A DNA stretch of 64,000 nucleotides from Sphingobacterium sp. SGG-5. Lineage in GTDB: Bacteria > Bacteroidota > Bacteroidia > Sphingobacteriales > Sphingobacteriaceae. Every line of letters begins with the position of its first letter. The stretch's first letter is position 1. Below the pieces are notes generated by a model. That model was not told the origin of the DNA, searched no databases, and saw only the letters and a list, made by a program, of their open reading frames with translations. This document shows, in pieces, positions 1 through 7,919 of this stretch. The position numbers were made by a program, and so were the translations under genes. Where the stretch lies: the NCBI RefSeq assembly GCF_011043525.1, contig NZ_JAAKGO010000007.1, forward strand, positions 213,875-277,874, read 5' to 3'.

Positions 1-777
1 AGGCGAATCCAGGATTTCATATTTGACAGGTATGACATCATGCCGGGTACTGGTCTTGTATAAGATGATATCTTGAATACTAACAGGGTCTTCTTTGGGA
101 AAGGTATATTCACAATTGTAACAGCCGGTTTCATATTGCTGCGCCAAGACCTCCAAAGTGGGGTCGGTAAACGAGTTGTCGATATAAAAGCCCGCGGCAA
201 GAAAAGCGGGATTTTGAATTCCTTTGGTATAGTTCAATAATAGTCCGGCGTGTTCTATCCGGATTGTCTTGTACGAATCACTACCCGTTCTATCCTCAAA
301 CTGGGCGCCCACAAAACTAAAATTCTTCCCATCCGGAAACTCGGCAGTTATTACGGCTACGGGCCTGTTGCCGCCATATTGTACTTTGGACTCTTCAATA
401 ATTGGATATTTTGAAAGTAAAGATACTCCGTAGAGACCCGTATTATAAACTTGGGATCCTCCAAAATAGTGATTCATATTAGCACCTGTCGCAATGATCT
501 CTCCCTGCATTACCCCTTTGCCCGAACGTGTGTTATCATGATCAACTTCACGCACCAATACGAAATCAGGATCCAAATCACTGATAATAGCAGCAACCTC
601 CGTCAGTACCGCATTGTTATGGAAAATACCTACAGACACCACCTTAATTAAAGTTGTATCGGTACGTTCCTGCTTATCCCGGAGATCTTCCGGTATTTCA
701 TAATGTTTCCAGGGTTCTTTCGAACAAGTAATCAAAAAAGCGCTAAGTACGACACTTAGATATATAATTTTTTTCAT
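1..777 (-). CDS. Endonuclease/exonuclease/phosphatase-family lipoprotein, 3' end outside window
   Basis: Open frame of 259 codons from an ATG at 777 that runs off the left edge, so the C-terminus is missing. The N-terminus is a lipoprotein signal with a charged start, a hydrophobic core and Cys18 in the context FLITC, so the protein is probably anchored in the outer or inner membrane. A DPDFVLVREVD stretch near residues 69-79 matches the metal-binding segment of the endonuclease/exonuclease/phosphatase fold (usually LQEV), with Glu77 as the likely Mg ligand. The later active-site motifs are only partly within the window. It starts 11 bases after the SusD stop, so it is probably the last gene of the SusCD operon seen here. 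The family cleaves phosphodiester or phosphomonoester bonds; the substrate is unknown. Confidence 0.72.
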   Translation of the reverse strand, partial: MKKIIYLSVVLSAFLITCSKEPWKHYEIPEDLRDKQERTDTTLIKVVSVGIFHNNAVLTEVAAIISDLDPDFVLVREVDHDNTRSGKGVMQGEIIATGANMNHYFGGSQVYNTGLYGVSLLSKYPIIEESKVQYGGNRPVAVITAEFPDGKNFSFVGAQFEDRTGSDSYKTIRIEHAGLLLNYTKGIQNPAFLAAGFYIDNSFTDPTLEVLAQQYETGCYNCEYTFPKEDPVSIQDIILYKTSTRHDVIPVKYEILDSP

Positions 778-788
778 CAGTATTCAAA

Positions 789-2378
789 TTAATAGTTTGG
801 ATTTTGTTCCATATTCGGATTGGCTAACATCGCTTCCAACGGAATCGGCCAAAAATAATCCCGATCCTTGCTTGCCTTCCGTACTTCGACCTGGACAAAC
901 TCTTGGGTGTTGGGGTTATAAGCACCTTCCACTACTCCATTCATCACGTCTTCAAATATTCCCCAACGCCGGATATCAAAATAACGTACGCCTTCAAATG
1001 CCAATTCCACGCGCCGTTCCCTCCGTACCAACTCCCGCAGTTTCTCCTGCGAATTGTAGACGGACACGTCGACGTCAGGCATACCTACCCGATTACGGAT
1101 TTCATTGAGATACTTGACCACATCCGGATGATCCCATTCACCGGTTTCAATTAAGCTTTCGACATACGTCAAAAGGATCTCCGCATAACGGATAATGGCA
1201 AAATCTAAGTTTCGGGTGCCTGCTTTATCCCTTTCATCGATATATTTCTTGACCCAATAACCGGTAAATGTCGAATACGACTCCCCGATGCGATCCCGGT
1301 TTCCGGGAGAAGGGTCAAACGGATTTAGTGTGCTGGTCATGAACTTATCTCCGGGCAACATAATCGAATAAGTCAACCGAGGATCACGATTGCCTTTGTA
1401 GTTGGGATCCTTTCTATATATGTTTAACGAATCGGGTCCAAGCTCCTGGATGGTTTTCCCTTGAAGTGTTTCGTAAGCATCCACGATAGACTGTGTCGGC
1501 GACAACACGGTTTTTCCTCCTTGGCTCTGCGGTACTAAGGTATTCCAGACCTCTTTCGCTCCACTCGCACTAAAATATACTCGTTCACCATTCTGTTCTC
1601 CTGTATATAGAAACAGATTTTGGTATCCATTGATTGCGCTCGATTTATGTAATCCATAAATTTTCGAATCAATGATCTTCTTTGCAGCCATTTTAGCGGT
1701 TTCATATTCTCCGCTAAACAACGCCATTCTCGAAATAATAGCCCAAGACCTCCCGGAAGCTATTCTATTCTGATCTACCGTACTGTACCGTGCCGGCAGA
1801 AAGTTGGCTGCTTCCGTTAACTCCGCCAACACAAAATCATACACCTCTTGATAAGTATTCCGCTTGACATCGGCATGTGCGGGACTTAATACCGTCGTCA
1901 CCAAAGGTACACCACCAAACAAAACCAATAACTCATAATAATAGTATGCCCGCAGGGCACGAGCTTCGTAAATATAGCGTGTCTTCAACGCATAATCCTC
2001 CATCACGACGCGATCTATATTGGCTAAAAAACGATTGGCTCTGCGGATATTCCTATAGTTATCCCGATAGATGTGAAGTGCCATATCCCAGGACGAGTTC
2101 TGTATACCCTTGACATAGTCTTCATAATGTCCATAGGCACTTTGGCGTTGGACCAAATTATCCGATAAGGCATCAAGAAATGCAACTTTCCGGCCATGAA
2201 AACCATGTGGAATACCAGCATAGATGGATTGTAACGCATCCGTAGCGTTTTTCTGTGTCAACCACCAGTCCTCGTCTGAGATATCTGTAGGATGGTCGTG
2301 TGTCAGGAATTCTTCACAACTGCTGAAGCTCAGCAAGCAGAACATACCTAATACATAAATAAAATATTTTGATTTCAT
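789..2378 (-). CDS. SusD/RagB-family nutrient-binding outer membrane lipoprotein
   Basis: 529 residues, the normal SusD length. A lipoprotein signal ends at Cys21 (LSFSSC), followed by an acidic residue, which fits surface export in Bacteroidota. The N-terminal half contains the TPR-like helices typical of the family (RANRFLANID and EARALRAYYYYELL around residues 110-150). The C-terminal half carries the conserved EILLTYVESLIETGEW and RRERRVELAFEGVRYFDIRRW motifs. It follows the SusC gene by 3 bases and must act as the substrate-capturing lid of that receptor. The ligand cannot be told from sequence; no glycoside hydrolase is adjacent in the visible part of the locus. Confidence 0.95.
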   Translation of the reverse strand: MKSKYFIYVLGMFCLLSFSSCEEFLTHDHPTDISDEDWWLTQKNATDALQSIYAGIPHGFHGRKVAFLDALSDNLVQRQSAYGHYEDYVKGIQNSSWDMALHIYRDNYRNIRRANRFLANIDRVVMEDYALKTRYIYEARALRAYYYYELLVLFGGVPLVTTVLSPAHADVKRNTYQEVYDFVLAELTEAANFLPARYSTVDQNRIASGRSWAIISRMALFSGEYETAKMAAKKIIDSKIYGLHKSSAINGYQNLFLYTGEQNGERVYFSASGAKEVWNTLVPQSQGGKTVLSPTQSIVDAYETLQGKTIQELGPDSLNIYRKDPNYKGNRDPRLTYSIMLPGDKFMTSTLNPFDPSPGNRDRIGESYSTFTGYWVKKYIDERDKAGTRNLDFAIIRYAEILLTYVESLIETGEWDHPDVVKYLNEIRNRVGMPDVDVSVYNSQEKLRELVRRERRVELAFEGVRYFDIRRWGIFEDVMNGVVEGAYNPNTQEFVQVEVRKASKDRDYFWPIPLEAMLANPNMEQNPNY

Positions 2379-2381
2379 AAC

Positions 2382-5300
2382 TTAAAAATTAACTCTGGCT
2401 CCTATTGAATATAACTTGGTGATTGAATATGTCCGTTGGTTACCCCTGCTTTCGGGATCAGTTAGCTCCACCGAAGTGAAAGTGAATGGGTTTTGCGCAT
2501 TGAGATAAACCCGAACACCCGAAACACCGATCTTCCGCAATGTCGATTTCTTAACGTTGTAGCCCAGCTGTATGTACTTGACACGAAGATAAGCTCCATT
2601 TTGAAACCAAAAATCAGACGAAAGCTTGTTGACGGTAGGGTTTGTATTCAACCGTGGGAAGCGGGCATCGGTCCGTTCCGGTGTCCAGTATCTCCCGTCG
2701 TAAAACGTCGTCGGTACACCGCCATCAAAACTTTGATCCAACGGTAAGGCAAACATACCCAATAGCGTCGCATCACTCTTACCCGTCCCCTGCACCAGAA
2801 AGTCCAGATCGAAATTCTTGTAATTCAACGTTACATTCCCAAAGTAATTGATCTCCGGCGTCGGATTTCCTATCTGGCCTTGATCTGCGTCATCAATGAT
2901 TCCGTTACCACTCAAATCCAGGTAACGGATATCTCCCGGCTTTTGTCCTGTTGTAATGGGGATTAAAGCGTTACCCATCTCATCAAAATCTCTTTCCTGA
3001 AGAAGACCAGCGGTCTGATAGCCGTACACGCTCCCTATACTGTACCCTTCCTGATGGATACGGGTAGCACTTTCCTCTACATACGGGCCATTCACTAACC
3101 GTTCGATCGTATTTTTATTGTAGGTAATACCCGGTCTGAAGCTTAGTCTAAAATCCCGGCTAAAACGTTCATTATAATTCACCGAGAACTCTATCCCCCG
3201 ATTTCTTACTCTACCCGCATTAATCGGTGTTGCCCGCTCAAAACCTCCCGCTAAGGGTAAGGTAGGCGAGAGTATGATATCTTTGGTGAGCTTGTCGTAA
3301 TAATCAAAGGTAAGTTCGATCTTATTTTGTTTAAACAGCCCCAAATCCACACCGGCATTCAACATATCTACCGTTTCCCAGGTAATATCCGGGTTACCGT
3401 GGCTCGTTTCCAATCCATTGGAGGTGTTGATGAGCGATTGATACAAGTAAGCTGCAATGTTCTCATTCCCTAACCTACCGTAAGACAGCCTCAGTTTCAA
3501 ATTGTTAATTGCTTTTATGTGCCGCATGAAACTTTCATTATGCAAATTCCAGCCGACAGCTACCGACGGGAAAAAGCCAAACTTATTATTCGGCCCAAAG
3601 CGTGACGAACCATCCGTACGTGCGGTGCCTTCAAACAGGTATTTATCTTGATAACTGTAATTAACTTTACCAAAACCCGACATCAACGAATAGATATTCC
3701 AGTTGCCACTATTGTTTTCCTCCTGCGTATACCCCGCCATACCAAAAAGATAATGATTGCCTTTACGCCAGGTATAGTCTGCCGAAGCTGAGACGAAGTA
3801 ATAAGCTGTGCGCCCCATTTTTGCCGAGCGCTCAAAAGCCCATTCTCTCAAAATCGCAAAGGTATTGTAATCGTAGTGGACGAAGTTTGGTTTTGTAGTT
3901 TGTTCGGCATCGCTGTTTAACCGGAAACTAATTTGTCCGCGGAGGTTTAAGTTTGGCAATACTTCCCATCGTGGCTGCAAGTTAAGGCTTGATTGTGCCT
4001 GCTCACTTTCATGTTTTCCTCCTTGCTCTGTCCAGGCAATTGGATTGACTATGTCTGCATATTGACCGTAAAAAGCGTAACCGCTCCGATCCGGATAGCG
4101 TGGCAATATATTCGGCGGTACCCGATAAATATCTTCGATCAACCTATAGGCACGTGGTTGGTTGAAAACATTCCGTCGGATAGCCAATAAATCTAGTTTA
4201 ACATCAAATTTCTTCCCGAAAGAAATGGACGTATTGGCCCTGAAGTTCAATCGCTTGTATCCCGATTTGGGAAGCATCCCTTGTTGGTTCATGTAATTTC
4301 CGGTGATGGCAAATCTCGCCAAGTCATTTCCACCTGTTACGGACAAAGAATTACTCGTCAGCGGTGAATATTGGCGAATCATTAAGTCCATCCAATTTGT
4401 ATTCGGATAATTCAACGGATCTTCCCCACTGCGCGTTTTATCAATAACCTCTTGGGTAAAAGGTCCCGCATTACCGGAGTTCTGTTCAGCTTCATTGAAC
4501 ATTTGCATATAACGAGGAGCGTCTACCGTCCGTGGCATCACTGTCGGTGTTGCCACGGCATAATACCCGTCATAGGCGACGTTCATCTTCCCCGGCACTC
4601 CCCGTTTCGTCGTCACCAGAATAACCCCGTTGGCTGCGCGAGCCCCATATATAGACGCTGCCGCAGCATCTTTAAGCACGGTAACGCTTTCAATCGTTAC
4701 CGGATCAATATTATTCATATCCATGGGTAATCCATCGACCAGTACCAGAGGATTGGAATTGTTCAACGTCGTAATACCCCGGATTCGAATGGTCACGGCA
4801 TCGCCTCCCGGTGTTCCTGAACCTTGATTGACCTGAATACCCGTAACGCCTCCTTGTAAGGCTTGGCCTAAAGAGGTAATAGGCTTACCGGCCACATTGG
4901 ACTCCATGTTCAGACTGGAAACAGCACTGGCCATATGCTTCTTTTGCATCTCCGTCATTCCTACCACGACGACTTCTTCCAAGGCTGAAATCTCGGCCTC
5001 TAAACTCAGTGAAATATTGCGTTGATCACGCCGGAAAGTCCGTTCTAACGGCAAAAACCCGGTTATAGAGAATAATAATGTAGTCCCTTTAGGAACGGTT
5101 ATGCTAAAATTCCCATCCTGATCTGTCTTTGTGCCAATGGTAGTTCCTTTAACCGCCACACTAACGCCGGATAACGTATTGGGAGGTTCGTTGGTGTCAT
5201 AGATCCGTCCGGAAATGACAACTTCTTCCTGCTGCGCATCAGCTCGATTATCGTCTTTCGTAATAATGAGCGTGTTTTTATCGATCGCATATCTTAAAGG

Positions 5301-5675
5301 CTGCGTGTGAAAAATCGACATCAATGCTTTATCTAAACTCACATTGGAGAGCGCTACGGTGACAGGTTTTGCGGACTTCAGCACGTCTTCGTTATAGATA
5401 AAATAATAACCGGTTTGCTTGTTCAGTTCTTTGAAAACCTCTTTCAAAGAACTATTACGCACCTTTAGTGTTACTTTTTGTGCCAGGCTGTTTGCGCTCA
5501 AATGCATACCGCTTATCAGCAAAAGAAGGGTGGTTAACTTCATAATTCGAAAAATTCGTTGGTTTACAGATCGATTTCTGTGTTTTTTCTGCTTTACATT
5601 TCGACTTTTAAACAATGAAAGTTTAAAATGTAATAGTTCTTTCATACTTTTGAGTGTTTTGGTTAATGAATACAT
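2382..5675 (-). CDS. SusC/RagA-family TonB-linked outer membrane receptor with STN domain
   Basis: About 1097 residues from the ATG at 5675; ATGs at 5645 and 5543 are alternatives, and an in-frame TTG at 5693 gives the longest reading. A signal segment (MKLTTLLLLISG) lies some 44 residues in, followed by an STN domain (about residues 65-120), a carboxypeptidase-like beta domain (GRIYDTNEPP to ITVPKG), a TonB-box-like EEVVVVG, the plug (VTVLKDAAAASIYGARAANG) and a beta-barrel ending in aromatic VNF. An STN domain means it signals to the FecR protein encoded just upstream, so the receptor probably controls its own sigma factor. Partner SusD follows by 3 bases. The substrate is unknown. Confidence 0.94.
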   Translation of the reverse strand: MYSLTKTLKSMKELLHFKLSLFKSRNVKQKKHRNRSVNQRIFRIMKLTTLLLLISGMHLSANSLAQKVTLKVRNSSLKEVFKELNKQTGYYFIYNEDVLKSAKPVTVALSNVSLDKALMSIFHTQPLRYAIDKNTLIITKDDNRADAQQEEVVISGRIYDTNEPPNTLSGVSVAVKGTTIGTKTDQDGNFSITVPKGTTLLFSITGFLPLERTFRRDQRNISLSLEAEISALEEVVVVGMTEMQKKHMASAVSSLNMESNVAGKPITSLGQALQGGVTGIQVNQGSGTPGGDAVTIRIRGITTLNNSNPLVLVDGLPMDMNNIDPVTIESVTVLKDAAAASIYGARAANGVILVTTKRGVPGKMNVAYDGYYAVATPTVMPRTVDAPRYMQMFNEAEQNSGNAGPFTQEVIDKTRSGEDPLNYPNTNWMDLMIRQYSPLTSNSLSVTGGNDLARFAITGNYMNQQGMLPKSGYKRLNFRANTSISFGKKFDVKLDLLAIRRNVFNQPRAYRLIEDIYRVPPNILPRYPDRSGYAFYGQYADIVNPIAWTEQGGKHESEQAQSSLNLQPRWEVLPNLNLRGQISFRLNSDAEQTTKPNFVHYDYNTFAILREWAFERSAKMGRTAYYFVSASADYTWRKGNHYLFGMAGYTQEENNSGNWNIYSLMSGFGKVNYSYQDKYLFEGTARTDGSSRFGPNNKFGFFPSVAVGWNLHNESFMRHIKAINNLKLRLSYGRLGNENIAAYLYQSLINTSNGLETSHGNPDITWETVDMLNAGVDLGLFKQNKIELTFDYYDKLTKDIILSPTLPLAGGFERATPINAGRVRNRGIEFSVNYNERFSRDFRLSFRPGITYNKNTIERLVNGPYVEESATRIHQEGYSIGSVYGYQTAGLLQERDFDEMGNALIPITTGQKPGDIRYLDLSGNGIIDDADQGQIGNPTPEINYFGNVTLNYKNFDLDFLVQGTGKSDATLLGMFALPLDQSFDGGVPTTFYDGRYWTPERTDARFPRLNTNPTVNKLSSDFWFQNGAYLRVKYIQLGYNVKKSTLRKIGVSGVRVYLNAQNPFTFTSVELTDPESRGNQRTYSITKLYSIGARVNF

Positions 5676-5760
5676 AGTGAATCGATTATTCAATCGATAG
5701 TTAATTTAATCAGACATCTGAACCTTTCCGGTCGCGACCCGGAGAGGTTCTGTCTTTTTT
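5659..5760 (+). ncRNA. Candidate cis-antisense RNA over the susC start
   Basis: Inference. On the plus strand, antisense to the susC 5' end, a TACTTTTG box (5645-5652) matches the Bacteroidota -7 consensus TAnnTTTG, and a GC-rich hairpin followed by six T residues lies at 5712-5760. Together they would give a transcript of about 100 nt covering the susC start codon and leader. Antisense RNAs at susC homologues are known from Bacteroides polysaccharide loci (DonS in B. fragilis). No clear -33 element was found, and no transcript data are available. Confidence 0.3.
5712..5760 (+). terminator. Strong hairpin with T-run between fecR and susC
   Basis: The arms GAACCT.TCCGG (5720-5731) and CCGGA.AGGTTC (5739-5750) pair over about 12 bp with one G-T, and are extended by AGAC/GTCT outside. 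The T-run follows only on the plus strand (5755-5760), so it is oriented as a terminator for plus-strand, antisense transcription rather than for fecR. On the minus strand it would be a structured spacer in the fecR-susC message. Confidence 0.6.
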
Positions 5761-5783
5761 ACCTGGATTCTATTTTTTTCATA

Positions 5784-7013
5784 TTATTTTGATTTAAATT
5801 GGCGAACAATTATTTTATTTCCTTCAATAGCAAAATTTACTTTCCCCGCCTTTTCCAAAATGCCGAGCAATCTTTCGAGCGAGTCTTCTCTGGAAACCAT
5901 CCCTGCTAATACAATGGATGGTATTTCCTCTTCATATATAACATCCACATCATACCACCGTGCTACCTGTTGCATGATTTGCTCTAACTTCTCTCCATCG
6001 AAAATGAAGACGCCGTTTTTCCAAGCCATTATTTTTTCGATGTTAGCAGTCCTTACCGTAACACCTTTTCCTCCACTCCAAGTTTCGGCCTGCTCACCAG
6101 GTTCTAGCAAAACCTCTTCTCCGTCGTTCCGGATTTTTACCTGTCCTTCCAACAGGGTTGTCTGACTTATCTGCTCTTCCGGATAGGCCATAACGTTGAA
6201 ATGTGTCCCCAAAACTTCCACCTCATACTGTGGTGTCTTCACCCGAAACGGCTTTGTTTTATCCGGTGCTACTTCAAAGTATGCCTCACCACTGATTTCA
6301 ACCCTTCTTTCTTTTTCCGGAAAGACAGGCGAAAAGGTGAATATAGAAGCCGAATTCAACCATACTTTCGTTCCATCAGCGAGAATAACCTCCAATTTAC
6401 GTCCTCGTGGAACGGTGATGGTATTTTTAGGAGCTATTTCATTATATTGACTTACAGGTTTGTCCACATCAATTTTATACACCACTCTATCCTCATCCAA
6501 CTTCGAGATGATCATACCTAATTCTTGTACGGTCTCGCCTTGTTTTAACGCATTCAAAACAATTTGCTTACCGCTGTATAAAGTTAGAATGACATCATTT
6601 TTTTTTGTCAATATCTGAACTTTATCTCCCATAGTCGCAACGGTATTTGAATTGAATGCGATAGACCAGTTTGTCTGATACATATAAACGATGAATGCAA
6701 CGGCTGACATTAACAACAATACTGCTGCAACACGTATAAATGTATGGAGCCGACTTCTCCAATGTCGCCGTTGTGATTCCCTTTCGTCAATAACCTGTAC
6801 TATTTTATGGTAAAGCCTATCCATTTGACCAGGACTGGCTTCAATGGAGGCTTCATATACATCGCTATTGAGCTCTTTGCGGATAAGTTCTTTTAGCAAG
6901 ACCTCATTTTGATCGATATCAAAATATTTTAAGAGAAAAAAAATCTCTTCTGCCGTACATCGCCCATGTACATATTTCCGAAACAATTCGTTTATATCTT
7001 CTTGTTTATTCAC
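5784..7013 (-). CDS. FecR-family anti-sigma factor
   Basis: 409 residues. The N-terminal 85 residues form the cytoplasmic sigma-binding part (FRKYVHGRCTAEEIFFLLKY), followed by one membrane segment at about residues 92-112. A periplasmic FecR domain begins at TVPRGRKLEVILADGTKVWLN and contains GEAYFEVAPD and VLGTHFNVMAY; a C-terminal DUF4974-type region ends the protein. It should hold the sigma factor encoded 117 bases upstream until the STN domain of the SusC receptor, encoded downstream, signals that substrate is bound. The gene order sigma, fecR, susC, susD is the standard one. Confidence 0.95.
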   Translation of the reverse strand: MNKQEDINELFRKYVHGRCTAEEIFFLLKYFDIDQNEVLLKELIRKELNSDVYEASIEASPGQMDRLYHKIVQVIDERESQRRHWRSRLHTFIRVAAVLLLMSAVAFIVYMYQTNWSIAFNSNTVATMGDKVQILTKKNDVILTLYSGKQIVLNALKQGETVQELGMIISKLDEDRVVYKIDVDKPVSQYNEIAPKNTITVPRGRKLEVILADGTKVWLNSASIFTFSPVFPEKERRVEISGEAYFEVAPDKTKPFRVKTPQYEVEVLGTHFNVMAYPEEQISQTTLLEGQVKIRNDGEEVLLEPGEQAETWSGGKGVTVRTANIEKIMAWKNGVFIFDGEKLEQIMQQVARWYDVDVIYEEEIPSIVLAGMVSREDSLERLLGILEKAGKVNFAIEGNKIIVRQFKSK

Positions 7014-7130
7014 AATAATATATCTTGCTTTTTATCTTAATACGCTCGTAACAGAAAAACCATCTGCTCCATTTTTATTTTTTTTTATTTTAAAAAGAAT
7101 CGTACTATGTCTATGGTGGCTTTGCAGACC

Positions 7131-7727
7131 TTACATAGAAAGTAAAATAAGCAATGGAATATAATAGCGTGTGTTAAGCAGATACTCTTTTACAACTTTA
7201 GAGGCTTTTACAATATGGTCGTTAACAGTGGCAGGAGAAATACCTAACATCTTGCTGATCTGGTCATAAGAATAGCCTTCGAGCTTACACAATTGATAGA
7301 TTTGTTGCCTTTTGGGAGACAACTGTGCAATAGCTTTTTCTAAGATAGCTTTGTTTTCCTTTTCATCTACCCATTTTTCAATATGCTGATAACTATTCTC
7401 TCCATGTAACATCATTTTCGACAGCATATTCCTATCTCTGGCTGCTTTACGAAAATAGTCATAAACAATATTCTCTGCGACACGGTAAAGAAAAGATTTA
7501 AATGATTTTTCAGTGTCTAATACGGCTCTCTTGTCCCACACTTTTAGGAAGACGACCTGTAACAGGTCTTCTGCGGTTTCGACAGATTTAACCATTCTCA
7601 ATATATTACGGTATATCGCGCTGCTATATCGGCTATACAATAGCTCAAATGCATGCTGGTCGCCTTGTTGCAGAGAAGTCAATAAATCGACCTCAGCACT
7701 ATCCACATCTATATTATCAGCGTTCAT
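7131..7727 (-). CDS. ECF RNA polymerase sigma factor of the SusC/FecR locus
   Basis: 198 residues. Region 2 is seen at about residues 28-68 (FELLYSRYSSAIYRNIL, AEDLLQVVFLKVW) and region 4 at about 135-185 (LSPKRQQIYQLCKLEGYSY, ISKMLGISPATVNDHIVKA). It belongs to the sigma-70 group found next to FecR in Bacteroidota. A hydrophobic C-terminal tail (YYIPLLILLSM) is typical of many members. It is the first gene of the locus and presumably directs transcription of susC/susD; its target promoter was not identified. No TAnnTTTG box was found in the 192 bases upstream. Confidence 0.94.
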   Translation of the reverse strand: MNADNIDVDSAEVDLLTSLQQGDQHAFELLYSRYSSAIYRNILRMVKSVETAEDLLQVVFLKVWDKRAVLDTEKSFKSFLYRVAENIVYDYFRKAARDRNMLSKMMLHGENSYQHIEKWVDEKENKAILEKAIAQLSPKRQQIYQLCKLEGYSYDQISKMLGISPATVNDHIVKASKVVKEYLLNTRYYIPLLILLSM

Positions 7728-7919
7728 TAAACCAATTATCCTAGCTTTATTGCGACTTAGAATCTGCTCACAAAATATGAATTATTTGTAATATTATGAG
7801 TTTTGCTGTATTAAACTTCTGTTATCAACTAATACAGGTTCAAATTGATATTGCTAATGTATCAAAAATGATTTACAAAACCAATCATCGATCCGAGTGT
7901 AGATTGCGGTATCCAATAC

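Noticed and set aside
5419..5700. 93-codon plus-strand frame over the susC start
   Set aside because: It is antisense to the STN and signal region of susC; if this strand is transcribed, a short antisense RNA is more plausible than a protein.
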